The notes beneath the pieces were generated by a model. That model saw only the letters and a program-made list of their open reading frames with translations. It was not told where the DNA came from and did no database searches. 41,077 nucleotides of DNA. It comes from a virus. This document shows, piece after piece, positions 39,327 through 41,077 of this stretch (the first letter of the stretch is position 1; every line of letters begins with the position of its first letter). A program made the position numbers and the translations under genes. The stretch lies in the IMG/VR virus record IMGVR_UViG_3300031576_000140, positions 1 to 41,077 of that record, one strand, 5' to 3'.

Positions 39327-41077
39327 ATGAAAAAATTACTTTCAGCGGTTGCGATCCTCGCGGTTCTCGCGGGGGTCGCGCCCGCGTGGGCGGTGGCGAT
39401 AGACTCGAACGACAAGTTGGTCGTTCAGAACAACAACACCGGATCCCCGACGACGTTCGTCGATACCTCGTCCGGCGCAAAGACGATCACGACCGTCGGC
39501 GGCGCGAAGCAGATCCCGTACAAGTTCAACAACACGGCGATCCTTGCAACCGCCTCTCCCTCCGGCTACGTTCAGATCCCGGACTCCGCAAATTGGGATA
39601 TCGGAACCGGCGACTTCGCGATGGACTTCTTCATCATGTTCCGGACGAAAGGGAATGTTCACCTTTTCAGTTTTGACGACGGCCCCCTGACTCTCGACTA
39701 CATCAACACCGGCCCCACTCTCCGGCTACAACTTGCCGGATCCGTCATCAAGAACGAGAGTTGGAACCCGACCGTGAACGTGTGGTATCACGTCGCGGTC
39801 ACGCGCGACGGCACAAACGTTCGTATGTTCATCGACGGGACGCAGATCGGAACGCCGACCACGAACTCCGGAAGTATCGCGACGTCGACCGGCGCATACG
39901 TCGGTTGCGCTTCGGGCGGTACGGCGTGCGCGGACGCTTGGTTCAAAGAGGTTCGCTTCTCGAACGTGTCGCGCTTTACCGCCGACTTCACCCCGACCAC
40001 GATGCAATACGCCTCCGACGCGAACACGCTCTTACTTCTTCACGGCGACACGGTTGCGAGTTCTCCGATCGCTCCCGCGATGTATTTTGACGGGACGGGA
40101 GATTGGTCGAACTTCCCGGACTCGAACGATTGGAACTTCGGAACCGGGTCGTTCACGGTCGAAGCGTGGCTTTACATGAAGTCGGCGGGGTACTCCGTGA
40201 TCAGTATTCACGCTTCGAACGACTCGTCTTATATGGCCTTGACCGCGAACAACGCCGGGACTTTCGGGTTCAGCGAGTCGGGAACGGGCGTTTCGTTTAC
40301 AGGCGGCACTCAAACCGGGAACCGTTGGTATCACGTGGCGGTCGTGCGGAATGTGAACGCATGGAACCTCTACATTGACGGTCAATCGGTCGCTTCAACG
40401 ACGAACGCCGGAACCGTTTCGAACTACACCGGCACGTGGGATATCGGCGGCTCAACCTACAACGGAAGTCTTTCGCTTCAAGGCGCGACGAATGGGTATA
40501 TCAAAATGCTCCGCGTCAGCAACATCGCCCGTTATACCGCCGCGTTCACTCCGCCGACCACGCCGTTCACGTCGGACGGGAATACGCTTCTTTTGGTGAA
40601 GGCCGAAGAAACGAACGGTTCGACTTCGATCACGGACTCGTCGTCATACGCTCGTTCGATCACTTTGGTCGGCGACACGAAGATCGCCTACCATGAGGAT
40701 TATCGTTCCGAAATATTCACCGACTCCGGCAACACGGGTCACAAACCCTATTCACCCTCCGGAGCGATCGGCAAGGTGGACTTCATCGTTCCGTTCGGAC
40801 TTGGATCCGGCTTTTACGACGGATCCGGAGATCGGCTTACGCTTGCGGACTCCGCCGATTGGGACTTTGGGACGGGCAACTTCACGATCGAAACTTGGGC
40901 GTGGTTCACCGCCAACAGTTCGGTCGTGTTGGTTGACGTCGGATCCGCGGTTGATGGAACCGCGAAGGGCGTGTGGTTGAGAAACACCGGAACGAACATC
41001 GAGTCGTATATCAACTCGAACGCCTACAACTTCGCTTTCGTTCCGATCCCGAACACTTGGTATCACCTTGCATTGAG
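39327..41077 (+). CDS. Triple LamG-domain exported protein (continues at 1-383)
   Basis: With the part at 1-383 this is 668 residues. MKKLLSAVAILAVLAGVAPA then WAVAID is a signal peptide. Three LamG/concanavalin-A-like domains follow, at about 55-230, 245-430 and 490-655. Each has a PDS-x-x-W (or ADSADW) strand with a following (D/N)(F/I)GTG(N/S/D)F motif, a WYH.A..R segment, and a final ..(V)SN(V/I)(A/S)R(Y/F)T...P segment. LamG domains bind sugars or proteins, so an adhesin or receptor-binding role is likely. ATG follows GAGGGGGAGAGA. Adjacent to the holin. Confidence 0.85.
   Translation, partial: MKKLLSAVAILAVLAGVAPAWAVAIDSNDKLVVQNNNTGSPTTFVDTSSGAKTITTVGGAKQIPYKFNNTAILATASPSGYVQIPDSANWDIGTGDFAMDFFIMFRTKGNVHLFSFDDGPLTLDYINTGPTLRLQLAGSVIKNESWNPTVNVWYHVAVTRDGTNVRMFIDGTQIGTPTTNSGSIATSTGAYVGCASGGTACADAWFKEVRFSNVSRFTADFTPTTMQYASDANTLLLLHGDTVASSPIAPAMYFDGTGDWSNFPDSNDWNFGTGSFTVEAWLYMKSAGYSVISIHASNDSSYMALTANNAGTFGFSESGTGVSFTGGTQTGNRWYHVAVVRNVNAWNLYIDGQSVASTTNAGTVSNYTGTWDIGGSTYNGSLSLQGATNGYIKMLRVSNIARYTAAFTPPTTPFTSDGNTLLLVKAEETNGSTSITDSSSYARSITLVGDTKIAYHEDYRSEIFTDSGNTGHKPYSPSGAIGKVDFIVPFGLGSGFYDGSGDRLTLADSADWDFGTGNFTIETWAWFTANSSVVLVDVGSAVDGTAKGVWLRNTGTNIESYINSNAYNFAFVPIPNTWYHLAL
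40951..41077. repeat. Terminal direct repeat, copy 2 (circular assembly overlap)
   Basis: Identical to bases 1-127; see that entry. These bases lie inside the third LamG domain and should be counted once. Confidence 0.93.

Overview
The window is one complete circularly assembled genome of a siphovirus-like tailed phage. Bases 1-127 are identical to bases 40951-41077, so the unique sequence is 40,950 bp and one gene (LamG-domain protein, 39327 to 383) runs across the join. Every gene I can support is on the + strand. The head genes are of the HK97 type. The tail genes follow lambda order (tube, G/GT with a -1 frameshift signal, tape measure, M-, L-, K-like, J). I see no integrase and no classical stand-alone repressor, no DNA polymerase and no tRNA. 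The host is unknown. Several Sec signal peptides, a secreted thioredoxin-fold protein, a lytic transglycosylase domain and a lambda-like tail tip fit a Gram-negative, probably uncultured, bacterium. By eye the genome is GC-rich, with GATC enriched and CTGG/CCAG depleted.

Layout. 39327-905: LamG protein and LLH-type holin, the latter with a possible -1 frameshift extension to 1153, closed by a terminator near 1198-1245. 1260-3234: promoters, small genes and an XRE-HTH / signal-anchor / lytic transglycosylase fusion that is the only endolysin candidate. 3224-5571: recombination module (RecT, PD-(D/E)XK exonuclease, coiled-coil protein). 5578-9640: replication and accessory genes (replisome-organiser-like, NinG, winged-helix-like protein with a clamp-binding motif, excisionase-type HTH, DUF3268-like zinc protein, membrane protein, several tiny genes). 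9668-15671: packaging and head (TerS, TerL, portal-MuF fusion, protease, major capsid), closed by a strong terminator.

15752-22350 is a sugar island placed inside the late region: at least five glycosyltransferase-like genes, a PIG-L deacetylase, and a 4,6-dehydratase (frameshifted), DegT-type aminotransferase and GNAT acetyltransferase trio of the kind that makes 2,4-diacetamido-2,4,6-trideoxy sugars. It is followed by tail-fibre-like proteins (22308-27224), one with about 40 cysteines, and directly by a secreted CPHC thioredoxin-fold protein (27244). 27860-30624 holds a small membrane protein, the head-tail connector genes and the tail tube. 30625-30783 is a noncoding stretch with a palindrome, eleven hexamer repeats and a perfect DnaA box. 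30784-38052 is the tail assembly and tip module, ending in an I-J fusion. 38064-39309 adds another signal-peptide-bearing fibre.

Most interesting: (1) the sugar-synthesis and transfer island; (2) adhesins with signal peptides beside a DsbA-like CPHC protein, suggesting folding outside the cytoplasm; (3) the HTH-transglycosylase fusion; (4) a slippery heptamer plus hairpin at the end of the holin gene; (5) the noncoding DnaA-box/hexamer region.
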